NCBI RefSeq assembly: GCF_021504595.1
Contig: NZ_JACSGT010000001.1
Location: 1,736,001 to 1,800,000, forward strand
Direction: 5' to 3'
Length of the DNA stretch: 64,000 nt
Source of the DNA: Chryseobacterium indicum
GTDB lineage: Bacteria; Bacteroidota; Bacteroidia; Flavobacteriales; Weeksellaceae
Positions 35,415-44,296 of the stretch are shown here, piece by piece. Each line of letters opens with the position of its first letter. The stretch's first letter is position 1. The position numbers and the translations under genes were made by a program. The notes below the pieces were generated by a model, which ran no database searches, was not told where the DNA came from, and saw only the letters and a list, made by a program, of their open reading frames with translations.

Positions 35415-36821
35415 ATGAAAAAAATATTCATTATCATTCCACTCTTTTTGGGTGGATTTTTATTTTCTCAAAAAAAACCTCTGAAAAAACCGGTTAAGAA
35501 AACTGCTGTCGGCGAAAAATTCAATTACCACGATGAATTTAAAAAGATTTCCGACGAAATCATGACCAACGGAACGGCGTATGAAAATCTGGGACAGCTT
35601 ACCAAAGGCATCGGTCCGCGTTTCAGCGCAACGCCGGGTTACATGAGAGCGGTAGACTGGGCAGAAAAAAAGCTTAAAGAAATCGGGATCGATATGATCT
35701 GGAGAATGGAAGCCAAAGCTCCGGTCTGGATCAGAGGAAAAGAATCTTTACAGATAAAAACCACTAACGGAGACTGGAAAAACATCAGAATGCTTTCTTT
35801 CGGAAATTCTGAAGGAACGGGCGGAAAAGATCTTACAGGAGAAATTGTCTTAATCAATTCCGCTTCAGACCTTAATGCCATGTCTGTCGGACAGCTCAAA
35901 GATAAAATCGTTTTTGTAAATCTTCCGATGGATCCGAAGATCATCAATACCAGCGATTCTTATTTAATCACTGCAAAATCCAAACTTATTTCCGCTTCCG
36001 TCATTGCTAAAACGGGAGCAAAAGCATTAATTATAAGATCATTAACAACGGCTTCAGACGATACGCCACACGCAAAAATGGTGTATTACGAACCGGATGA
36101 TAAAATAAGAATTCCGGCTTTGTCCATTGGAGTAAAATCGGCTGATGAACTGGAAAAACTGTTAAAAAGCCAGAAAGTTACCGCTAAACTGAATATGACC
36201 GCCCAATCCAAAGGCGACACCACCAATCCGAATATTATTGCTGAAATTCAGGGTAAAAAAGATTCTAAGGTAATTGTTTTGGGTGCGCAGCTCGATTCGT
36301 GGGATTTCGGAGAAGGAGCAATTGATGACGGAACCGGAGTTGCCCAGTGTATTGAAGTTTTAAGAACATTCAAAGCTTTAGGTCTTGAAAATAACCATAC
36401 GATACGCGTTGTTTTCTATGCAAACAGTGAAAATGGCGGACAGGGGCGCGAAATGTATGCAGCGTACGTGAAGAAGAAAGATGAAAAGCACATTTTTGCA
36501 CTGGGAACCGATGCAGGAGGCTATTCTCCGAGAGGATTTTCTTTAGATATGTCTCCGCAGAGAAGAAAACAGATCTTCGAATGGAAAAATTATTTCCTTC
36601 CTTACGGCGTTTACGATTTTGACCAGACAGAAGCCATTCAGGATATTTCTCCTTTAAAGAAAATGGATATTCCTTTGGCTGAGCTTGTGGTAGATACGCA
36701 AAGATATTTCGATTATCATCATTCCGAACAGGATACTTTTGATAAGGTGAACAAAAGAGAGCTTCTTCTCGGTGCGGTGGCAATGACGCAAATGATTTTT
36801 ATGATTGATAAAAACTGGTAA
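35415..36821 (+). CDS. M28-family peptidase homologue, probably inactive
   Basis: 468 residues with signal peptide (FLGGFLFSQ) and a Lys/Pro-rich linker, a PA-like insert (about 120-260) and an M28 domain. Compared with the neighbour gene it has lost key residues: Gln292 in GAQLDSWDFG replaces the first zinc His, Ser338 in YANSENG replaces the catalytic-base Glu, and the SGTDLYPL segment reads AIQDISPL. The DDGTG aspartates and the final His (YHHSEQDT) remain. It probably binds but does not cut peptides. The stop abuts the start of the next gene (TAAATG). Confidence 0.87.
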   Translation: MKKIFIIIPLFLGGFLFSQKKPLKKPVKKTAVGEKFNYHDEFKKISDEIMTNGTAYENLGQLTKGIGPRFSATPGYMRAVDWAEKKLKEIGIDMIWRMEAKAPVWIRGKESLQIKTTNGDWKNIRMLSFGNSEGTGGKDLTGEIVLINSASDLNAMSVGQLKDKIVFVNLPMDPKIINTSDSYLITAKSKLISASVIAKTGAKALIIRSLTTASDDTPHAKMVYYEPDDKIRIPALSIGVKSADELEKLLKSQKVTAKLNMTAQSKGDTTNPNIIAEIQGKKDSKVIVLGAQLDSWDFGEGAIDDGTGVAQCIEVLRTFKALGLENNHTIRVVFYANSENGGQGREMYAAYVKKKDEKHIFALGTDAGGYSPRGFSLDMSPQRRKQIFEWKNYFLPYGVYDFDQTEAIQDISPLKKMDIPLAELVVDTQRYFDYHHSEQDTFDKVNKRELLLGAVAMTQMIFMIDKNW

Positions 36822-38177
36822 ATGAAAAAGATATTAGGAACAACTTTAACGCTTCTGGGCTTGGCGGTTTTTGGTCAGGCAAAAGAAGACTCCATACAGT
36901 TTGCAAAAATTTCTACGGAAATATTAAACAAAGGCAAAGCATACAATGAGCTGAGAGAATTAACCAAAAATATTGGTCATCGTCTCAGCGGTTCAGCATC
37001 CTACGAAAAAGCCGTAACATGGGCAGAACAAAAGCTTCGTGATGCAGGAGCCGATAAAGTCTGGCTTCAGGAAGTAATGGTTCCGGTGTGGGTTCGCGGA
37101 AAAGAATCTTTACAGATCAAAACCTCCAACGGAAAATGGAAAAGCTTAAAAATGCTTTCTCTGGGAAATTCTGAAGGAACGGGTGGAAAAAATGTTTCAG
37201 GAGAAATTATCATGGTGAGATCCATGGAAGAATATGATAAACTTCCGCCGGAGCAGGTGAAAGATAAAATTGTGTTCTTCAATTATCCTTTCAGCCAGAC
37301 CTATATAGAAACGTTCAGAGGATATGGTGATGCAGCAAAATACAGATCTACCGCTGCTTCATTAACGGCTAAAAAAGGTGGGAAATTTGCGATCATCCGT
37401 TCTCTTTCCTCTGCTTTTGACGATGTTCCGCATACAGGTTCCATGCGTTATCAGGATGATAAAAAAATTCCTGCCGTTGCGGTCGGAAGCACGACAGCAG
37501 ATGAACTGGCAGAACTTTTAAAATCACAGAAAATTACGGCCAAGCTCAACTCCAACTGTGGAATGAAGGGAGAAAAACTCTCCCACTCTGTGATCGGAGA
37601 AATTACCGGAAAGAAAGATAAAAGCGTAATCGTTGTCGGCGGACATCTGGATTCGTGGGACGTGGGTGAAGGTGCCCATGACGACGGTTCCGGAATCGTG
37701 CAGAGTATTGAAGTTCTGAGGACTTTTAAAAACTTAGGCATCCAGAATAATCACACCATCCGTGTGGTTTGTTTTGCCAATGAAGAAAACGGCGTCAAAG
37801 GCGGCGTTATGTACGGTAAAACCGTGAAAGAAAACAACGAAAAGCATCTTTTTGCCATAGAAACGGATGCGGGAGGATTTACCCCGAGAGGAATTTCCCT
37901 TGATATGGATAACGAAAAAAGAAAGCAGATCCAGAGTTGGGCAGACCTGTTTTTACCTTACGGAATTTATGATTTTAAAAATACCTATTCCGGAACAGAT
38001 CTTTATCCGCTTCATGATCTGGGAATTCCGACAGCGGAACTGGTTCCCGATTCTCAAAGGTATTTCGACATTCATCACACAGAAGAAGATACTTTTGAAA
38101 AAGTAAACCGAAGGGAACTTCTGCTCGGTGCGAGTACTCTGACGCAGATTATTTATATGATTGATAAGAACTGGTAA
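36822..38177 (+). CDS. M28-family zinc aminopeptidase, exported
   Basis: 451 residues with signal peptide (LLGLAVFGQ). The PA-like domain spans about 110-240; the M28 domain carries all ligands: His275 in GGHLDSWDVG, DDGSG, base Glu321 and ligand Glu322 in ANEENG, Asp in ETDAGG, and His in IHHTEEDT. It should remove N-terminal residues from peptides in the periplasm or outside. It is a tandem duplicate of the preceding gene (over half of positions alike by eye) and starts directly at its stop codon, so the two are co-translated. Confidence 0.9.
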   Translation: MKKILGTTLTLLGLAVFGQAKEDSIQFAKISTEILNKGKAYNELRELTKNIGHRLSGSASYEKAVTWAEQKLRDAGADKVWLQEVMVPVWVRGKESLQIKTSNGKWKSLKMLSLGNSEGTGGKNVSGEIIMVRSMEEYDKLPPEQVKDKIVFFNYPFSQTYIETFRGYGDAAKYRSTAASLTAKKGGKFAIIRSLSSAFDDVPHTGSMRYQDDKKIPAVAVGSTTADELAELLKSQKITAKLNSNCGMKGEKLSHSVIGEITGKKDKSVIVVGGHLDSWDVGEGAHDDGSGIVQSIEVLRTFKNLGIQNNHTIRVVCFANEENGVKGGVMYGKTVKENNEKHLFAIETDAGGFTPRGISLDMDNEKRKQIQSWADLFLPYGIYDFKNTYSGTDLYPLHDLGIPTAELVPDSQRYFDIHHTEEDTFEKVNRRELLLGASTLTQIIYMIDKNW

Positions 38178-38186
38178 AAAATACAA

Positions 38187-38213
38187 AACCGCTTTTTTAA
38201 GGGCGGTTTTTTT
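38187..38213 (+). terminator. Terminator of the M28 pair
   Basis: AACCGC-N10-GCGGTT followed by a T-run; 10 bp after the stop. Confidence 0.82.
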
Positions 38214-38218
38214 GTTTC

Positions 38219-39640
38219 AAATTTTGATGAAGAAACTCTTCGACAGGCTCAGAGTGACACCGCGAATGCTAACTGTGTTATTTAAACAATGAAAGATTGT
38301 TTTTAGTAAAGCCTTTAACGCTACATTGTCATCCTGAAAGAATTTCAACGATACATTAAAAACTTTGTTTAGATGCTTTCAGCATGACATACTGTAAATA
38401 AATCATCCTCCAATTGTTCTAAAGTTATTTTTTTTTGGTTTCTCGCAGATTGTGCAGATTACGCAGATTTTTTTCAATTTAAAATTGTTTATACTTTCTC
38501 AAATGTTTTTACAGCTTTTTTGTCATCCTGAAAGGATCTAAACAATGATTTAAAATAACAGAGATCAATAAATAAAACATTCAGAAACGAGCTCTTCGAC
38601 AGGCTCAGAGTGACACCGCGAATACTAACTGTGTTATCTTAGCAATGAGTAATTGTTAAAGGCTATTTTAACATATAAAATGATTAACAATCCTATGTCA
38701 TTCTGACGAAGGAAGAATCTGAAAATATACGATCTTACTAAATGATGACAGAGACTCTTCGACAGGCTCAGAGTGACACTGCGAATACTAACTGTAATAT
38801 CTTAACAATGAAGAATTGTTTTTAGTAAAACCTTTAACGTTACATTATCATCCTGAAAGGATCTCAACGATCAATTGAAAATTTTATTTAAATGCTTTCA
38901 GCATGACATACTGTAAATAAATCAACCTCCAATTGTTTTGAAAATTATTTTATTTTTTGTTTCTTGCTGATTATGCAGATTGAGCAGATTTTTTAACGTA
39001 ATCATCTGCTAAATTTGCACAATCTGCGGGAGATAATCATCACTCATACAGCTTGTCATCCTGAAAAGGATCTAACCAAATTATAGCGATTATTCAGCAA
39101 TGAACAAATTCTTAGGAAGAAGAGACTCTTCGACAGGCTCAGAGTGACAGCGCGAATACTTATTGCAACATTTAAAAACAATGAAAAATTGTTTGTCCTT
39201 TCTCAAATGTATTCCCATCATTTTGTCATCCTGAAAGGATCTAACCAAATTATAATGATTATTCAGCGATGAACAAATCCTTAGGAAAAAGAGACTCTTC
39301 GACAAGCTCAGAGTGACAGCGCGAATACTAACTGTATTATCTTAGCAATGAGTAATTGTTAAAGGCTATTTTAACGTATAAAATTATTAATAATCCTATG
39401 TCATTCTGACGAAGGAAGAATCTGAAAATATACGATCTTACTAAATGATGACAGAGACTCTTCAACAGGCTCAGAGTGACACTGCGAATACTAACTGTAA
39501 TATCTTAACAATGAAGAATTGTTTTTAGTAAAACATTTAACGCTACATTGTCATCCTGAAAGGATCTCAACGATACATTAAAAACCTTGTTTAAACGCTC
39601 TCAGCATGACAAAAAATCAATCTATATATGTACAGAATAA
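38219..39640. repeat. Repeat island 1: mosaic of dispersed intergenic repeats
   Basis: About 1.4 kb without a gene. Four repeat words recur on the plus strand: A, CTCTTCGACAGGCTCAGAG (near 38238, 38591, 38756, 39126, 39296, 39467); B, GTCATCCTGAAAGGATCT; C, GTCATTCTGACGAAGGAAG (near 38698, 39399); D, CAGATTGTGCAGATTACGC-type words. A segment of about 280 bp (38588-38875) is repeated with few changes at 39294-39575, and 39055-39150 is repeated at 39222-39320. Short frames here encode only repeat translations. Confidence 0.85.
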
Positions 39641-39655
39641 TAACTGTTATCTGTT

Positions 39656-39689
39656 TTGTACAGGCATTATAAGAATTTTTATATTTTTG
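39656..39689 (+). promoter_or_regulatory. Putative promoter ahead of the palindrome array and DUF6261 gene
   Basis: TATTTTTG at 39682-39689 matches the -7 consensus; TTG at 39656-39658 gives a 23-bp spacer. It would produce a leader of about 360 nt containing the palindrome array. Confidence 0.5.
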
Positions 39690-39711
39690 ATAAAACTCTT
39701 TGAAAGAGAGC

Positions 39712-39942
39712 ATGGCAACAAAAAATAAAACAGCACAGGAGAATAAAAAAAGCTGCCGGAAAGTTTACAGAAAAAACATAAAATTCAGGATTGCATTATC
39801 GGAAACTTCCGAAAGTCTCATCCTCTTCGGGTTCTCTCTGTCGGAATTTCCGACGACCCGAAACTGTTTTGGTTTGCGCCGCCGGAGATCTCCGAAAGCT
39901 TACTTTGATAGTGGTTTGCCCTGCCGGAATTTCCGACGATAA
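39712..39942 (+). CDS. Doubtful small open frame across the palindrome array
   Basis: 76 codons, with an ATG at 39700 or 39712 just after the promoter. The first 25 residues are basic (MATKNKTAQENKKSCRKVYR); the rest is simply the translation of the palindromes, read in changing frames (SETSES, SEFPTT, RSPK, CRNFRR). Because repeat spacing is not a multiple of three throughout, the array is not selected as protein. It may be a leader peptide or not coding. Confidence 0.25.
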   Translation: MATKNKTAQENKKSCRKVYRKNIKFRIALSETSESLILFGFSLSEFPTTRNCFGLRRRRSPKAYFDSGLPCRNFRR

Positions 39943-39976
39943 GAACCTCTTACAGTTTGCCGTCGGAAGTTTCTGA
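39756..39976. repeat. Array of six regularly spaced palindromes upstream of DUF6261
   Basis: Palindromes of 13-14 bp with consensus YCGGAA-N1-2-TTCCGA start at 39756 (degenerate), 39799, 39841, 39882, 39924 and 39963: intervals 43, 42, 41, 42 and 39 bp. The spacers of the last five are 28, 28, 28 and 26 bp and end alike (GTTTGCGCCG, GTTTGCCCTG, GTTTGCCG). The array ends 78 bp before the DUF6261 start. As DNA, about 42 bp is four helical turns, placing all sites on one face. As RNA, each could form a 4-5 bp hairpin. Confidence 0.85.
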
Positions 39977-40054
39977 AGATAGAGAAAAAAATATCCGCAG
40001 ACTCAGTACGATACTGATCCTCTGTGGCAGATATAATAATAAAATATAACGCAC

Positions 40055-40795
40055 ATGAAAAAACTAATTTCGATGGATGCCACAAAATTGCATCATGCCG
40101 AATTCGGGCAGCTTATCATCCGTTTCTATGAAGATTTTGCAGCTTCTGCCCTGAATGCAGAAACAGACCCGGATTTTAAAAGAATGTACGATGCCATACA
40201 GGCACAGATTCCCACGTATAACAGCGCACTCGATCAGATACGTGCCAGTGAAGAATCTAAAAAGATCGCTGAACTGGACGATATTCGTGATGCCGACATG
40301 CAGGCGCTGAGAGATGCCATAAAACCGTACAGAAACGCCAAAACAGAAACTGAAAAGAATGCCTATGCTTTCGTAAAAATTCTTCTGGATCAGTATAAAA
40401 ATGTGCAGGACGATTCTTACGAAGAAGAAACCATCCGCCTGAATACAATGCTGGAAAAGCTGCTTTCTTCAGAATACAGCGCAGCGGTTTCAGCTTTGGG
40501 GCTGGTAAAATTCATCAATCATCTGGCAGAATCCAATACAGATTTTAATGATCTTTTTTCGCACCGTTCCTTTAAGACTTCCCAGAAACAGACATATGAT
40601 GTCAAGATGCTGAGACAGACGCTGACCACAGATTACAAACAGATGTGCAATTACATCGCAACGTTAGCCGACGTGAAGCAGGATATTTTTTATCAGAATG
40701 TTCTGGCGATCATTAATAACGGAAGGAATTACTTTGCCAATATTGTTCTGGCAAGAAGACAGGGAAAAAAGAATAATGATCCTAAAACAGATTAA
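40055..40795 (+). CDS. DUF6261-family protein
   Basis: 246 residues, almost entirely helical and without signal peptide. Characteristic start: KKLISMDATKLHHAEFGQLIIRF. It continues with FKRMYDAIQAQIPTYNSALDQIRASEESKKIAELDDIRDADM-type helices, and ends with LRQTLTTDYKQMCNYIATLADV and a basic tail (RRQGKKNNDPKTD). The family is known from Bacteroidota and has no known function. It is bounded by repeat islands and preceded by the palindrome array, so it looks like part of an accessory module. Confidence 0.72.
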   Translation: MKKLISMDATKLHHAEFGQLIIRFYEDFAASALNAETDPDFKRMYDAIQAQIPTYNSALDQIRASEESKKIAELDDIRDADMQALRDAIKPYRNAKTETEKNAYAFVKILLDQYKNVQDDSYEEETIRLNTMLEKLLSSEYSAAVSALGLVKFINHLAESNTDFNDLFSHRSFKTSQKQTYDVKMLRQTLTTDYKQMCNYIATLADVKQDIFYQNVLAIINNGRNYFANIVLARRQGKKNNDPKTD

Positions 40796-40800
40796 TCTTA

Positions 40801-40828
40801 AAACCGCTCTTTCAAAGGGCGGTTTTTT
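40801..40828 (+). terminator. Terminator of the DUF6261 gene
   Basis: AAACCGC-N11-GCGGTTT followed by T; 5 bp after the stop and very similar to the M28 terminator. Confidence 0.82.
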
Positions 40829-40844
40829 AATGAGGAATATTTTA

Positions 40845-41905
40845 AAACAGAAACTCTTCGACGGGTTCAGAGTGACACCGCGAATGCTATATGCAACATT
40901 TAAAAACAATGAAAAATTGCTTCGTTATTTTCTTTGGTAGCATCATTAACACAATTATGTCATTCTGATTGAAATTTTGCGAAGCATGATGGAAAGAAGA
41001 ATCTTTTGAATAATCTCCCGCAGATTTTGCAGATTAGGCAGATCTTTTTTTCAATTTAAAATTGTTTATACGTTCTCAAATGTATTAACAGCAGTTTAAC
41101 GTTACCCTGTCATTCTGACGAAGGAAGAATCTGAAAATTAAATCATGACAGAGACTTTTCGACAAGCTCAGAGTGACAGAATACTAACTGTGTTATTTAA
41201 ACAATGAAAGATTGTTTTTAGCAAAACCTTTAACGCTACATTGTCATCCTGAAAGAATTTCAACAATACATTAAAAACTTTGTTTAGATGCTTTCAGCAT
41301 GACATACTGTAAATAAATCATCCTCCAAATGTTCTAAAAGTTATTTTATTTTTTGGTTTCTCGCTGATTGCGCAGATTACGCAGATTTTTAACGTAATCA
41401 TCTGCTAAATTTGCACAATCTGCGGGAGATAATCATCATTCATACAGCTTGTCATCCTGAAAGGATCTTACCAAATTATAATGATTATTCAGCAATGAAC
41501 AAATTCTTAGGAAAAAGAGACTCTTAAACAAGCTCAGAGTGACAACGCGAATACTAACTGTGTTATTTAAACAATGAAAGATTGTTTTTAGCAAAACCTT
41601 TAACGCTACATTGTCATCCTAAAAGAATTTCAACAATACATTAAAAACTTTATTTAGATGCTTTCAGCATGACATACTGTAAATAAATCATCCTCCAAAT
41701 GTTCTAAAAGTTATTTTATTTTTTGGTTTCTCGCTGATTGCGCAGATCTTGCGGATTTTTTCTACTTAATAATCTGCTCAATTTGCAAAATCTGCGGGAG
41801 ATAATAATCCAAATCCTTCAGAAAAAGAGACTTTTCGGCAGGCTCAGAGTGACAGCGCGAATATTATATGCAATATTTTAAAACAATGAATAATTGTTAA
41901 ACATT
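40845..41905. repeat. Repeat island 2: dispersed repeats, plus orientation
   Basis: About 1 kb without a gene, built of the same A-D words as island 1 (A near 40855, 41155, 41520, 41831; C near 41109). The block 41166-41365 is repeated at 41550-41735 with few changes and also matches 38255-38440. 41450-41540 matches 39055-39150. Confidence 0.83.
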
Positions 41906-41994
41906 TTCATCCATTGAAGCAGTTTAAAATAAATTTTATTCCGTGTCTCAACTCTCAAAAAAATACCCTACTTTTAGCCCCTAAAATAATAAAC

Positions 41995-42366
41995 ATGAAG
42001 AAACTCATTTTTGCATTCTGCATGATCCTTGTATGCAGCAGCCAAATTGTAATGGCACAGTCTAAAGCCAAAACAAAAGTACAGACTACGAATTCCAAGG
42101 AATCCATCTTAAAAGCAATGTATAAAGACATTTCTGAAAGCATGGTAAAAGAAGGAACTCCCAAAGAAAAGGCTGAGAAATTTGCAGACTGTCTTACTAA
42201 AGATCTTGGTGCAAAATTAACTACTGACGAGCTTAAAATGCTTGACAAGCTGAATACGATGAAAGACAAAAAAGAAAAGGAAGAACTTGCGAAAAAAGCA
42301 GAAAAAATGGGGATCAGAAAGAAAATGGAAACCGTGGGTGTTAACTGTGGATCGATCCTGAAATAG
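41995..42366 (+). CDS. Small exported helical protein of unknown function
   Basis: 123 residues from the ATG that gives a normal signal peptide (MKKLIFAFCMILVCSSQIVMAQ); an upstream in-frame ATG at 41914 lies in repeat sequence and is unlikely. The mature part is charged and helical: SKESILKAMYKDISESMVKEGTPKEKAEKFADCLTKD, then KKEKEELAKKAEKMGIRKK, with Cys at CLTKD and VNCGSILK. I do not recognise the family. It has its own terminator. Confidence 0.68.
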   Translation: MKKLIFAFCMILVCSSQIVMAQSKAKTKVQTTNSKESILKAMYKDISESMVKEGTPKEKAEKFADCLTKDLGAKLTTDELKMLDKLNTMKDKKEKEELAKKAEKMGIRKKMETVGVNCGSILK

Positions 42367-42406
42367 TGACAATTCCCAACAATCTGTAAGATTCTTATTC
42401 ACTAAA

Positions 42407-42442
42407 AAACAGACGGTACAAATGAATGTACCGTCTGTTTTT
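42407..42442. terminator. Bidirectional terminator between convergent genes
   Basis: AAACAGACGGTAC pairs perfectly with GTACCGTCTGTTT (13 bp) around an 8-nt loop; A-run before and T-run after serve both the small-protein gene and the lysozyme-like gene. Confidence 0.9.
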
Positions 42443-42462
42443 ATATTTCTTTAAGCTGATTT

Positions 42463-43356
42463 CTACACAAACTCATTCGTGTCGGCTTTATATTTTTTGT
42501 TGAACAATCCTGCCTGTTCCAGCTTTTTCAGATGGGCTTTGAGTCCGTTGATTCTTGTCGGATAGTGGGTATTTCCTATTGTACACAGATTCTGGAATGC
42601 TTTTTCGTGACTGTCGGTATCCAGCGCATAACTGATCCTGTCATACGTTCCTCTTCCCTGATGCAGAATATCGCAGATCATAAAGCATACTTTTGCAGGA
42701 TAACCATTCAGATTAAGCCTTTTGCTGTACTTTTTCATGTTTTCTTTGTACAGACTGATCGACTGTTCCACCTGTACTCTTCTGTGATTCGGGTCGTTGG
42801 TCGCCCAATGGATAAATCTTGCCGAACAGATAAGTTCCTGCTGTTCCACTTCATTGGTGGTAGGATTCAGATATTCCATCAGCTTTTGGGAACTGCTGTC
42901 GTTTTCAAGCTGAGAAGTGGCTCCTGCATCATTTTTATAGAAAATGCGGTCATTAATCAGGCGAAGTCTCGGGAAGTATTCCAAAGCATTTGGTAAGGTA
43001 AGCAGTTTTCTGAAAAATCTTACAAAATCTCCATTCGGAACGTGCGCTGCAAACTGCATAAAACCGAATGTAAAGTAGGCTCTGTCATACGTATTCAGGC
43101 AGAGAAAAGATCCCTGGCTTTCTACTTTCGCGGTAGCCTCGATAAAGTATGCCCAAAAACCGAATTCATTCACATAATCGGCGGCATTGTACACGAGATT
43201 ATTAGAAACCGAAACATTGTAAAGTCCGAATCTCTGTTCATATTTCGTCTTGTAAGCCACGAAAAATTCCGGATCTGTAAGACCGGTTACTTTTGCATAA
43301 TACGCGGTTTTTCCTGTGGAAGTAACTGCGGAACGGATTTTAAAATCGTAAGCCAT
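42463..43356 (-). CDS. Lysozyme-superfamily-like protein without signal peptide
   Basis: 297 residues. The segment IEATAKVESQGSF (Glu near residue 79) followed by FTFGFMQFAAHVP resembles the ES...GLMQ...P core of soluble lytic transglycosylases, so a lysozyme-like fold with a catalytic Glu is plausible. The C-terminal half is helical (HQGRGTYDRISYALDTDS, YPTRINGLKAHLKKLEQ). There is no signal peptide, so it would act inside the cell, be exported with a device, or have another role. No phage genes are near. Function uncertain. Confidence 0.62.
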   Translation of the reverse strand: MAYDFKIRSAVTSTGKTAYYAKVTGLTDPEFFVAYKTKYEQRFGLYNVSVSNNLVYNAADYVNEFGFWAYFIEATAKVESQGSFLCLNTYDRAYFTFGFMQFAAHVPNGDFVRFFRKLLTLPNALEYFPRLRLINDRIFYKNDAGATSQLENDSSSQKLMEYLNPTTNEVEQQELICSARFIHWATNDPNHRRVQVEQSISLYKENMKKYSKRLNLNGYPAKVCFMICDILHQGRGTYDRISYALDTDSHEKAFQNLCTIGNTHYPTRINGLKAHLKKLEQAGLFNKKYKADTNEFV

Positions 43357-43439
43357 AGTTAAAAGTTTTAAATTTAGTGTACTGCTAAGGTAAGATTTCC
43401 CTTTTATTTACGGAATAGCTATTTCGGGTAGTTTAATGT

Positions 43440-44275
43440 TTCGTAAAATTCAGAAGGATTGCTGTTGGTATTCGTGCCATCACTCTGAGCTTACCGAAGA
43501 GTCTGCATCAGCATTTAGTATTTGAGATTCTTCCTTCGTCAGAATGACAAGGTAACGTTAAACTGCTGTTAATACATTTGAGAACGTATAAACAATTTTA
43601 AATTGAAAAAAATCTGCGCAATCTGCACAATCTGCGGGAGATTAATTAAAAAAAGATTCTTTGAACTTCGTTCGCATCCCTTCAGGCTGTGTCAGAATGA
43701 CAATGTAACGTTAAAGGTTTTACTAAAAACAATCTTTTATTGTTTAAATAGCACAGTTAGTATTCGCGGTGTCACTCTGAGCCTGCCGAAGAGCTTCTTT
43801 CTGAATGTTTTATTTATTGATCTTTGTTCTTTTAAGTCATTATTTAGATCCTTTAGGATGACAAGCTGCATGATTATTATCTCCCGCAGATTTTGCAAAT
43901 TTAGCAGATGATTAAGTGGAAAAAATCCGCACAATCTGCGCAATCTGCATAATCCGCGGGCGATAATTCAAAAAGATTCTTCTTTCCATAATGCTTCGCA
44001 AAATTTCAATCAGAATGACAAGCGACCGTTAAAGATTTTGGCAGATAAAAAGAATTGTAAACAAATATTCATTGCTGAGATAACACAGTTAGTATTCGCG
44101 ATGTCACTCTGAGCCTGCCGAAGAGTCTCTTATTCTGAATGTTTTAGTCATTGGTATTTTAAAATTAATTGTACTATTCTGAGATCCTTTCAGGATGACA
44201 AAAATGCAGTAAATACATTTGAGAAATTATAAACAATTTTAATCAGACAACGGTGTCTTTCTGGAATTCTTCATC
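43440..44275. repeat. Repeat island 3: dispersed repeats in inverted orientation
   Basis: The same repeat words appear as reverse complements: GTCACTCTGAGCCTGCCGAAG near 43770 and 44104, TCACTCTGAGCTTACCGAAG near 43481, AGATTCTTCCTTCGTCAGAA near 43527, AGATCCTTTCAGGATGACA near 44183. Orientation is opposite to islands 1, 2 and 4. No gene. Confidence 0.82.
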
Positions 44276-44296
44276 AGAATGAAAAGAAAACCATAA

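Noticed and set aside
39090..39305. Open frame of 71 codons inside repeat island 1
   Set aside because: The translation (for example HSEPVEESL) is only the repeat word read backwards; the same peptide would occur at every copy.
39756..39976. CRISPR array (regular spacers of 28 bp)
   Set aside because: Repeats are only 13-14 bp and imperfect, spacers share related ends, and no cas genes are near. Regular spacing alone is not enough.
43603..43911. Open frame of 102 codons in repeat island 3
   Set aside because: It consists of repeat words in inverted orientation and lacks coding character.
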